Source: G039029935 sp039029935 (GTDB lineage Bacteria > Chloroflexota > Anaerolineae > Caldilineales > Caldilineaceae). Taken from it: a stretch of DNA of 16,531 nucleotides. The notes below the pieces were generated by a model. The model was not told the origin of the DNA. It ran no database searches and saw only the letters and a list, made by a program, of their open reading frames with translations. A program made the position numbers and the translations under genes. Positions 1 through 7,160 of the stretch are shown here, one piece after another. The DNA lies in contig JBCCFC010000124.1 of NCBI GenBank assembly GCA_039029935.1, positions 1 through 16,531 on the forward strand. Direction: 5' to 3'. Numbering within the stretch: the stretch's first letter is position 1; every line of letters begins with the position of its first letter.

Positions 1-39
1 GCAGGTTGGCTACCTGCGTCACAGATAATCAATCTGTGA
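1..39. other. Twin stem-loops at window edge
   Basis: Two perfect hairpins stand side by side. The first pairs GCAGGT (1-6) with ACCTGC (12-17) around 5 nt. The second pairs TCACAGAT (19-26) with ATCTGTGA (32-39) around 5 nt. No run of T follows, so a classical terminator is not certain. They could end a gene left of the window or sit in the leader of the YbjQ gene. Confidence 0.4.
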
Positions 40-92
40 TACTGGTTTCTACTTTCCTAATTCGATTAATTAAAAAAGAAAGGAAGACTTCT

Positions 93-413
93 ATGGTTGT
101 AACAACAACACATAATATCGAGGGACATCAGATTGTACAGTATCATGGCATCGTCAATGGCGAGGCCATTTTGGGTGCCAATATTTTTCGTGATATGTTG
201 GCGGGTGTACGCGACATTGTCGGTGGTCGTGCGGGAGCCTATGAAAGCAAACTCCGTCGTGCACAGGACATTGTACTCAGAGAGATGGAAGATAAGGCTA
301 AACGTTTAGGTGCCAATGCTGTTGTGGGTGTAGACCTCGATTATTCAACGGTCGGCGCAGAAAATAGCATGTTGATGGTGACAGCCAGTGGTACAGCCGT
401 CACAGTTCAATAG
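93..413 (+). CDS. YbjQ/UPF0145 family protein
   Basis: This is a 106-residue cytoplasmic protein of the YbjQ (UPF0145, DUF74) family, which forms small pentameric rings and is often labelled a putative heavy-metal-binding domain; its biochemical role is not settled. Family features visible are the early G-x-x-I-L-G-A-N-I-F stretch, the G-G-R-A-G-A-Y-E segment, and the near-terminal L-G-A-N-A-V-V-G-V-D block, ending in a short strand that closes with a G-T-A-V stretch. The reading frame is open from position 6, but I place the start at ATG 93 because AGGAAG at 81-86 gives a good ribosome binding site and the length then matches the family. The next gene follows directly or overlaps, so the two may be co-transcribed. 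Confidence 0.88.
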   Translation: MVVTTTHNIEGHQIVQYHGIVNGEAILGANIFRDMLAGVRDIVGGRAGAYESKLRRAQDIVLREMEDKAKRLGANAVVGVDLDYSTVGAENSMLMVTASGTAVTVQ

Positions 414-414
414 A

Positions 415-492
415 GTGTTGTCGGTGACAAACACATTGTCGGTGACAAACACATTGTCGATGACCAACACATTGTCGATGACCGACACATTG
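415..492 (+). repeat. 18-bp tandem repeat, 4 copies plus partial
   Basis: Four 18-bp units begin at 415, 433, 451 and 469, followed by a partial unit at 487. Each contains TTGTCG(G/A)TGAC. The period is a multiple of three, so the frame of the downstream gene stays open and reads a repeated L-S-(V/M)-T-(N/D)-T. Every unit carries in-frame TTG plus GTG or ATG codons, so the array supplies several candidate starts for the next gene. Confidence 0.85.
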
Positions 493-1428
493 AAAACACA
501 AACAAGCCGACACTTTTTATGGGTTGGCTTGTTTGTGATCATTCTACTATTGAGTCTGGGGTATCGCCTTCAACATGCCTATGCCCAGCAGGTTTCATCA
601 TCCAACCAGACAACACCTCCGCCCGGTACAACGCCACCGCCCAGTACAACGCCACCTCCTGGCACAACACCAACGAATCCAGTCATCCCGCAGAACAAAA
701 CCATCCCAGAGAATCAACTCTATCTTTCGCTGGTGTTGAACAATGCTGCCCCATCTCCCACACATCGCTACACCTCAATTCCCGTTCTTGGTAATCCGAC
801 AGACCGCCCGGCGGCAGAGCATCCAGATATTAATCTGGCTGTGCGTGGCTATACCAATACCATTGACTCGCTGACGTTGGTCGATATCAATGGACCCACA
901 GATAGTGATGCCCCACAGATTATGGGGCTGTTTGTACGCGCCAACATCACCGCAGCGATCCCCACCATTGCCAGTGTGCATCAAGTGTATGACTGGGATT
1001 GGGGTTGTCCAGATGGTCTGTATGGATGTCGCACACAGCCGATTGCCGTCCCTGCGGTCACGATGATGGGGTTTGCTCTGCCAGCAGGCACACCGTTGTC
1101 GATTCCGACGCGGCACCCTGAAATTTATGCTGGTGACTACAAAGCGATGGTTCTTTATGCGGATGCATCGCGGATCACCATTGCCTATACACGCGAAGAT
1201 ACGGTTGCCATTGGTTATGTGGTTCACATCGAAGACATGCATGTTGATGTGCAATTGCGTCACTTCTACGAGTCACTCAACAATGCTGGGCGTGGTGAGC
1301 TGCCAGCCTTGCGGTATAGTGAGTTGATTGGCTATACAACGGGGCAACCTGTAAAAGTGGTCATCCGTGACACGGGTGCGTTTATGGATCCACGTTCACG
1401 GAAAGATTGGTGGCAGGGGTTTCGGTAA
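478..1428 (+). CDS. Exported protein of unknown function, Pro/Thr linker
   Basis: I do not recognise a named family. From ATG 478 the product has 316 residues: a short N-region, a hydrophobic stretch beginning V-G-L-F-V-I-I-L-L-L, and a likely signal peptidase site after A-Y-A, so it is probably secreted. A Pro/Thr-rich linker (repeats of T-T-P-P-P-G/S) follows, then an L-Y-L-S-L-V-L motif like those on many Chloroflexota exported proteins. The remaining 220 or so residues look like a compact beta-rich domain with a W-G-C-P-D-G-L-Y-G-C pair of cysteines and an ending rich in W, D and R. The frame is open back to GTG 388, inside the YbjQ gene, with further in-frame starts at 415, 418 and 460 inside the repeat. 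None has a clear ribosome binding site; 478 gives the most normal signal peptide. Translational coupling to the YbjQ stop (411-413) is possible. Confidence 0.65.
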   Translation: MTDTLKTQTSRHFLWVGLFVIILLLSLGYRLQHAYAQQVSSSNQTTPPPGTTPPPSTTPPPGTTPTNPVIPQNKTIPENQLYLSLVLNNAAPSPTHRYTSIPVLGNPTDRPAAEHPDINLAVRGYTNTIDSLTLVDINGPTDSDAPQIMGLFVRANITAAIPTIASVHQVYDWDWGCPDGLYGCRTQPIAVPAVTMMGFALPAGTPLSIPTRHPEIYAGDYKAMVLYADASRITIAYTREDTVAIGYVVHIEDMHVDVQLRHFYESLNNAGRGELPALRYSELIGYTTGQPVKVVIRDTGAFMDPRSRKDWWQGFR

Positions 1429-1431
1429 TCA

Positions 1432-1503
1432 GTAGGTCGGTGGGTCGGTAGGTCAGTGGGTCGGTAGGTCGGTAGGTCGGTAGGTCGGTAGGTCGGTAGG
1501 TCG
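1432..1503. repeat. 8-bp tandem repeat, 9 copies
   Basis: Nine units of GTAGGTCG (variants GTGGGTCG and GTAGGTCA) run without a gap, starting four bases after the stop codon of the exported protein gene. The period is not a multiple of three, so the array is non-coding. It can pair with the following 15-bp array, which carries the same core in inverted orientation. Confidence 0.9.
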
Positions 1504-1534
1504 GTTTACTCCCATTGACTACAGGGGAACCCTC

Positions 1535-1639
1535 TGACTCACCGAATACTGACTCACCGAATACTGACTCACCGAATACCGACCCACCGAATACCGACCC
1601 ACCGAATACCGACTCACCGAATACTGACTCACCGAATAC
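1535..1639. repeat. 15-bp tandem repeat, 7 copies, inverted relative to 8-bp array
   Basis: Seven units of (T/C)GAC(T/C)CACCGAATAC run up to three bases before the stop codon of the HD-domain gene, so they lie in its 3' untranslated region. The stretch TACCGACCCACCG at 1577-1589 is the exact complement of CGGTGGGTCGGTA at 1438-1450, a perfect 13-bp pairing. The two arrays may therefore fold as a large stem between convergent genes and could stop transcription from both sides. Confidence 0.9.
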
Positions 1640-1642
1640 CGA

Positions 1643-2227
1643 TTACGCTTCTCCAGCAACCCCAAGCTCTTCGGCAATGCCCTGCATGGCTTCCAACACA
1701 CGCTGGACATGCTCATCAAAGGGGACGCCCAGTTCCTCAATATAGGCTAAGTTTTCAGGGCGGTTGATGGCCTCGGTAAACTTCTTGTTCTTCCATTTTT
1801 TCTTCACCGATGACAGCTTGACTTTGCGCAGGTCACGGTCAGGGCGCACATAGGCACACGCTTGAATCAAGCCCGTTAATTCATCACAGGCAACGAGTGC
1901 TTTGTCCAACAGCGTTTCGCGAGGGATGCCCAGATAGGGGGCATGTCCTTGCACAGCGTGGATAAGTGCTTGCGGGTAATCCTGCTCGGCAAAGAGACGC
2001 AATGATGCTCTCGGATGTCCATTTTCTTCGTCGGCCATGTCTGGATAGCGTTCATAATCCAAATCGTGCAACATTCCGGTTAAGCCCCAGAGGTCTTCAT
2101 CTTCTTCATAGTGACGGGCATAAGCGCGCATGGCTGCTTCGACGGCCAACATATGGCGGCGCAAACTTTCCGATTCAACCCACTCGCAGAGCAGCGCATA
2201 GGCTTGCTCCCGTGATGGTAATGACAT
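1643..2227 (-). CDS. HD-domain phosphohydrolase (predicted)
   Basis: The 194-residue product is a predicted HD-superfamily metal-dependent phosphohydrolase, cytoplasmic. The metal-binding pattern is visible: H25 in R-R-H-M-L-A, the H54-D55 doublet in G-M-L-H-D-L-D-Y, further histidines at 71 and 95, and D115 in A-C-D-E-L-T-G-L. Length and the H-D-L-D-Y-E motif resemble the short stand-alone HD hydrolases grouped as predicted HD-superfamily hydrolases; the substrate is unknown. The start at 2225-2227 is supported by AAGGAG at 2234-2239. It lies 82 bp downstream of the 1616-residue receptor gene on the same strand, with a 7-bp hairpin between, so it may be the last cistron of that operon at a reduced level or have its own promoter. 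Confidence 0.85.
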   Translation of the reverse strand: MSLPSREQAYALLCEWVESESLRRHMLAVEAAMRAYARHYEEDEDLWGLTGMLHDLDYERYPDMADEENGHPRASLRLFAEQDYPQALIHAVQGHAPYLGIPRETLLDKALVACDELTGLIQACAYVRPDRDLRKVKLSSVKKKWKNKKFTEAINRPENLAYIEELGVPFDEHVQRVLEAMQGIAEELGVAGEA

Positions 2228-2255
2228 GGTTTTCTCCTTGAATCTATTGAAATTA

Positions 2256-2274
2256 CTAGATTACTCAAATCTAG
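2256..2274 (-). other. Intercistronic hairpin upstream of HD gene
   Basis: CTAGATT (2256-2262) pairs perfectly with AATCTAG (2268-2274) around 5 nt. It sits between the end of the receptor gene and the ribosome binding site of the HD gene. On the minus strand it is followed by TAATTT only, too weak for a sure terminator; attenuation or mRNA end protection are alternatives. Confidence 0.4.
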
Positions 2275-2309
2275 CAGACCTTAAAACATAACTCTATTTC
2301 CACTTCATT

Positions 2310-5300
2310 TTACTCATGAGTCATACTATCGAGCAACACCTGATCATATCGTTTCTGCATATTGGTCATGGTGGTTTGCACATCCTGCTGATCGGTGAAA
2401 TAGGCATCCATCTCTGTCTTCAGAATGGTCTGGAAGGTGCGTAGGCTACGAACATCACCAAAACTGTGTCCATAAGCAATCATCAAGTCACCCAATTCCT
2501 GCATCACAGGGTCTTCCATAAACCCAAACCACGCATCTTGACGGGGGGGGACAGAGCCAAAGCTGGCATTATAGGTATTGAGTGCCTCTGCTTCACCCAA
2601 GATACGTAAGAATGCAGTTGCTTGTTCCAAATGCGTTGTATAGGTTGGCACCACCAATGACCGGATGCGAATTGGCACAAGCGGATGACTTTCAGGGTTA
2701 TCATCCTGAATCACGCTTGGTGACAGTGAAATTGTACCCCACAGGTTGGTTGCATCAAGCGGTGGTGCATCCCCAAGCTGTCCCCAATAGCAAACCGCTT
2801 CCCCTGTCGCCAAACGTGAGTCCGTTTTATCCGGCAATGGACCAATGGCATCGGCTGGCAAAATGGCCCGTCGTCGTGCATACATGTAGTTCAAAACAGC
2901 TTCTGACGCTGGTGAGTCGAGTATAGGCATTGGTGGACCGGATCGATCATCAGAGAAGCCACCGACCGTATGTAACAACGTTAAAAATTCGAGCGTGTTA
3001 TCAAGCTGCTCTTCTGCCATAAATGCCTGTTGTGCTAAGGCATTATTCCGGATTTTTGTGGCCGGACCACTCATGGCAATCATCTCAGCGAAGGTCGTGG
3101 GTGCTGTGTCAATCCCTACTTCTTGCAACAAGTCTGTGCGGCAGAATGTTGCGAGCGGCATGGTGCGCCAAGGGAGGCCATGCAATGCATCATCCCAGAT
3201 CATGTCCGTAAGCGTGGTCGTGATCAGGCTCGATAGACCATCCCAATCGTTAAATGCAGTATCCAATGGTGTCAAGTTTGTTTGATAGGCTTGCATCATT
3301 TGTGGTGTCATGTTGATGATGTCTGGACCCACCCCTTCAGCGATATACATAGAAACCTGTTCCTCTAAATCGCCCCAGAAGATGGTTTCCACCTCGACGG
3401 TAAAGTCTGGATATTCTTCTTTGAACAGAGGGAGTATCTCTTCATTCAGCCATACATCGGTGAGACCAGGGATATAATCAGCAATGGCAATGCGGAGTAT
3501 ATCGGCATAGATATCCTCCTCCTGCGCAGCCTCCTGTGCAGCTAGCTCACCCAAAATTTCATCGGCCAGCCCTTCGGCCCATTCATACGCCTGCAGGAAC
3601 GGATCCGGGGCAACAGGGCCATCCGAGTGCCACACTTCGTCAACCAGTCCATCTTCGCGCACAACCCCAATACGTGCCGTTTTATACATATGTTGGCTCT
3701 GCGTGTCAACGCTGATTAACCCACTCGGTGCTTGATATTCGACCGTTCTGGTTTGGATGGTTTGACGAATGATATCAACATCGGTGCTACCCGCCGCCTC
3801 GACCATGTTTTTCCATAGATAGACGCTGGTGTAGGCCGCTTCAACGGGGTCAGATGTTACCACATCCTCGCCATAGGCTGTCTTATAGGCGGCAACAAAG
3901 CGCGCATTTTCAGGCGATTCCAGTGTTTGGAAGTAGTTCCACGCGGTGAAATGGCCCGCCATATTTTCGCGCCCAATGGTGTTGATTTCTGGTTCGGCAA
4001 TGCTCACAGACATCACGGGCAGGTCTTTGGACGTATAGCCGATGGTGTTGAGCAGCGAGAAAAATGCGATGTTGCTGTCGCCATTTAAGGTGTTAAAGAT
4101 GGCATCCGGTTTATTCGTTACAATATCCTTGAGCACATCGCTAAAGTCATCACCACCCAGCGGGATATACCACTCACCAGCAACACTCGCCCCCGCCGCT
4201 TCAAGCTGTGCTTTGACAATGGCGTTGGCTGTGCGTGGGAAGACATAATCGGACCCAATGAGGTAAATATTGGCATACTCTCGCGCCAACAGATAGTCAA
4301 TGGCGGGCAGGATTTGCTGGGTTGGCTCGGCACCAAAATAGAAAATATTGGGCGAGCTTTCTAGTCCTTCATATTGCACAGGGTAGAAGAGCAACCCATT
4401 CAATTCTTCAAAGACGGGTAGCATCTCTTTACGGCTGGCACTGGTCCATCCACCAAAGACCACAGCAGCTTCATCCTCGGTCAACAGCTTACGCGCTTTG
4501 TCTGCAAAAGTCGGCCAATCGCTGGCCCCATCTTCGAGCACAGGGATGATGCGCTGTCCCATCACACCACCAGCTTGGTTGATTTCGGCGATTGCCAAGA
4601 GTAGGGCGTTTCGTACAGGCACTTCACTCACCGCCATTGAGCCTGTTTCGGAGTTGAGCAGCCCCACAATGATGGGTGCTGTTCCAGAGACAGTCCCTGT
4701 CGCGTTGAGACTATCGCTGATTGTTTCATTGATGACTGCAAGCGGGTCTGTGATCAGTGCGGTGAACGTCAGTGGGCTGGTCGGGGCAACACCCTCCAGT
4801 GCTTCTGGTGAGGTCAAGGCGACTGTCGTTGTGACAGCATCTGTCCCTGTACCAGTGACCTCATCCGGCAGTGCCTCTGTCGATGCAATCTCGGTGTCAG
4901 CGGGAGCCGTTGAGTCAGCAACAGGGTCCGCTGAGTCGTTGTTATTATTACGCGTGGATGTTTGTTGAGAAGCGGTTTGTGATGGTACAGATACTGGTGG
5001 GGAGGGTATAAGCTGGGGTGTTGGCAAAAATGTGGCAACGGTGATGCCCAACATCATAGATGCCGCAATCGGCCAATAGAGCAGTTTGGGAATTAAGTTG
5101 TCTCGATAGCGGATAAACCAAAGTGGTGTCTCCGAATAGTAGAGGATGGAATTGACAGAGACAATGAGGATGATGACATAGAGCAGAATATAGCCATACT
5201 CAAGATAGACAACGCCTGAAGCATCTAGCTCACCGCGTAGTCCTACTTGTGAAACCGCAATGACAAAAAATAGCGAGGCAGCATAGCCTAACACTTCAAA

Positions 5301-7160
5301 GGAGCTACCCACACGAATGATCAAAATGGCAAACATCAGCGAGAGGACAATCAGTACGGTTACACCGTAGGCAATGAGTGGGGACAGCAACACGCGATTG
5401 AGAATGACGTTAAAATATAGGTCCGGTGTGTAGTTACGAACAATACTACGATCACTGCCAAAATTGGCGTTATATATATCATATCGGTAGCTAAAATAAG
5501 AGCGTACTTTTTTCCAATTTTCAAGCACCAATACATCCACCAACCCTGGTGTCTGACTGGGCATCATAAACTCATAGCTATCCAGATCGGGAATCAATAT
5601 CACGCGATTGTCCAATGATTTCGGCCAAATTTGCATCTGCACAGTGGCTTCATCCAGCGGGTATTTATCCACGCTTGGCTCTTGGCGCAGGGTCGTGCGG
5701 AAGGACCAGCCGATCAATTCATGGCCTTTTTCAACAACGCGGTAAATCTCTTCAACATGACCGATGGCGCCGTCTACGATATCGGTAAACCGAAAGCCTT
5801 TCTGCACATCTTCCGGCAGGTCTAATGGATACTTTTGCCAAATATAGCCCGTGATGGCATTATCACCCCCAACAAATGAAATTGTTTCAATGATGACGCC
5901 TGTCGGCACACGGACGGGTGGGTCTTCGAGATTTTCGCTGAACGCATGATCAATCGTTTCAAGCTGATCGGCTAACACGGTTTGATTGACCAACACAATC
6001 TGGCTGGTATCTCTGGGTGGATAGGTCGCCTCCAGATACCAGATAAAGGCGATGCAAAGCAATGTGAGTACCCCATAGACGGCGGAAATTCCCCAAAGGC
6101 TCCATAGCTGGCCTTGATGTACGCGGAAAATTAGGGACATCAACAACGTTATTGTCAGGATCAGGGAAAGTGCCAAAAATATGAGATCACGGACAAAAAT
6201 ATGCGGACGCTCTTGCCCAATAAACTTATCAAAAACAACGCCAATCGACCAGCCGTTGAGCAAAATTGGGCGGTGGAAGGTCCAGACATCCTGTCCTGTT
6301 GCGGGGTCCACACTATCTACATGAAAACGTTCACCATTGAGAATCCGTTGTCCGATAGCGCGCAGATTATCTGCCTGTAACCCATTATTCTCTGGATCAA
6401 TGGCTTCAAGTTCAGCGGCCTTATCAAAGATGGAGCGACGGGCAAAGTCATGCCGAGGGTGGACAATATAGTTGCCCTGATCCGAAACTAGATAGGTAAA
6501 CCCCTCCTCACCCGCATCAATTGAATTCAAAAATTCGACAATGGCGTCGATTGCCAGTGTTGTGTACACCAAGCCCAGCGTTTCACGTCCATTGGCGGTT
6601 TCACGATAGACAGGGACACGGTATTCAACCATCCACTGATCATCCAAAATCGTGCTGAGGAAAGGCTCGGTCCAAAATCCACTATCTTTTTTGAGTGAGT
6701 CAAAATACCATGACGATTCAGTGATGGTGGGGTCTGTATAGTCATAACTATCTTCGACCTGAAACTGCACAATAGAGTCGTCGTTACGGCGCACAAAGAA
6801 AGGCGCATAGAGTTCACGTCGCGACAGATATTTACCGCGCTCATAGGCCATACCCATCCCTAATACAACGGGGTGAGACTCCATCGACGTACGCACACGG
6901 CGAGCTAGCTGATAGGGGGGCAATGCGCCGCTGCTTACATCTTGGGCGAGCTTGTCACCCAAAGACTTCACCAACGCTAATTCCTCGTTGACACGGCTGG
7001 CAACTTGGATGGCACTCACCCTAGCAAGCTCAAAAGATTCAGCGGAACGTTCTGTGCTTGCGTCTTGATAACGCTGATAAAGGTATCCTGTCAAACTGGC
7101 ACTCAGCAGAAACAAGAGCAGCAGGACAAAAAAGGCGATGCGATTTTTCAAATTTTTCAT
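2310..7160 (-). CDS. Cache / pLGIC-like channel / UrtA-like / family 1 SBP fusion receptor
   Basis: A 1616-residue membrane protein. Modules by residue: TM helix 9-27; double Cache domain about 35-315; TM helices about 322-345 and 353-376; a beta-rich extracellular domain about 380-588; four TM helices about 590-615, 618-638, 655-676 and 692-711; a Ser/Thr/Asp/Pro-rich linker 712-827; a UrtA-like type I binding domain 828-1200; and a family 1 substrate-binding domain 1218-1616. The 380-711 part reads as a pentameric ligand-gated ion channel subunit: V-P-T-G-V-I-I-E-T-I-S-F early, the Pro-loop style K-Y-P-L-D-E-A-T-V-Q-M-Q-I-W at 499-512, R-Y-D before M1, and an M2-M3 linker with L-R-G-E-L-D-A-S-G. 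With the N-terminus inside, all binding modules fall outside and the C-terminus is extracellular, as in pLGICs. No kinase, cyclase, HAMP or ABC-permease EAA loop is present. The start abuts the upstream stop (TAG-ATG), with GAGG at 7169-7172, so translation is probably coupled. Modules are well supported; the channel assignment is my inference. Confidence 0.8.
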   Translation of the reverse strand: MKNLKNRIAFFVLLLLFLLSASLTGYLYQRYQDASTERSAESFELARVSAIQVASRVNEELALVKSLGDKLAQDVSSGALPPYQLARRVRTSMESHPVVLGMGMAYERGKYLSRRELYAPFFVRRNDDSIVQFQVEDSYDYTDPTITESSWYFDSLKKDSGFWTEPFLSTILDDQWMVEYRVPVYRETANGRETLGLVYTTLAIDAIVEFLNSIDAGEEGFTYLVSDQGNYIVHPRHDFARRSIFDKAAELEAIDPENNGLQADNLRAIGQRILNGERFHVDSVDPATGQDVWTFHRPILLNGWSIGVVFDKFIGQERPHIFVRDLIFLALSLILTITLLMSLIFRVHQGQLWSLWGISAVYGVLTLLCIAFIWYLEATYPPRDTSQIVLVNQTVLADQLETIDHAFSENLEDPPVRVPTGVIIETISFVGGDNAITGYIWQKYPLDLPEDVQKGFRFTDIVDGAIGHVEEIYRVVEKGHELIGWSFRTTLRQEPSVDKYPLDEATVQMQIWPKSLDNRVILIPDLDSYEFMMPSQTPGLVDVLVLENWKKVRSYFSYRYDIYNANFGSDRSIVRNYTPDLYFNVILNRVLLSPLIAYGVTVLIVLSLMFAILIIRVGSSFEVLGYAASLFFVIAVSQVGLRGELDASGVVYLEYGYILLYVIILIVSVNSILYYSETPLWFIRYRDNLIPKLLYWPIAASMMLGITVATFLPTPQLIPSPPVSVPSQTASQQTSTRNNNNDSADPVADSTAPADTEIASTEALPDEVTGTGTDAVTTTVALTSPEALEGVAPTSPLTFTALITDPLAVINETISDSLNATGTVSGTAPIIVGLLNSETGSMAVSEVPVRNALLLAIAEINQAGGVMGQRIIPVLEDGASDWPTFADKARKLLTEDEAAVVFGGWTSASRKEMLPVFEELNGLLFYPVQYEGLESSPNIFYFGAEPTQQILPAIDYLLAREYANIYLIGSDYVFPRTANAIVKAQLEAAGASVAGEWYIPLGGDDFSDVLKDIVTNKPDAIFNTLNGDSNIAFFSLLNTIGYTSKDLPVMSVSIAEPEINTIGRENMAGHFTAWNYFQTLESPENARFVAAYKTAYGEDVVTSDPVEAAYTSVYLWKNMVEAAGSTDVDIIRQTIQTRTVEYQAPSGLISVDTQSQHMYKTARIGVVREDGLVDEVWHSDGPVAPDPFLQAYEWAEGLADEILGELAAQEAAQEEDIYADILRIAIADYIPGLTDVWLNEEILPLFKEEYPDFTVEVETIFWGDLEEQVSMYIAEGVGPDIINMTPQMMQAYQTNLTPLDTAFNDWDGLSSLITTTLTDMIWDDALHGLPWRTMPLATFCRTDLLQEVGIDTAPTTFAEMIAMSGPATKIRNNALAQQAFMAEEQLDNTLEFLTLLHTVGGFSDDRSGPPMPILDSPASEAVLNYMYARRRAILPADAIGPLPDKTDSRLATGEAVCYWGQLGDAPPLDATNLWGTISLSPSVIQDDNPESHPLVPIRIRSLVVPTYTTHLEQATAFLRILGEAEALNTYNASFGSVPPRQDAWFGFMEDPVMQELGDLMIAYGHSFGDVRSLRTFQTILKTEMDAYFTDQQDVQTTMTNMQKRYDQVLLDSMTHE

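Noticed and set aside
415..492. CRISPR array
   Set aside because: Units are contiguous 18-mers without spacers, and no cas gene is present.
1432..1639. CRISPR array or coding repeat protein
   Set aside because: No unique spacers; the 8-bp period breaks any frame, and the 15-bp open frames lie outside the flanking genes without a ribosome binding site.
4498..4968. Plus-strand 156-codon frame over the receptor linker
   Set aside because: It is a shadow of the low-complexity Ser/Thr/Ala linker on the other strand, and its composition is equally repetitive.
5028..6216. TM region of the 1616-residue protein as an ABC permease
   Set aside because: The cytoplasmic loops are too short for the EAA coupling motif, and the four helices follow a large extracellular beta-rich domain, which suits a pLGIC-type core better.
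2310..7160. Histidine kinase or chemoreceptor output domain
   Set aside because: No H-box, N/G boxes, HAMP, GGDEF or methyl-accepting coiled coil can be read anywhere in the protein.
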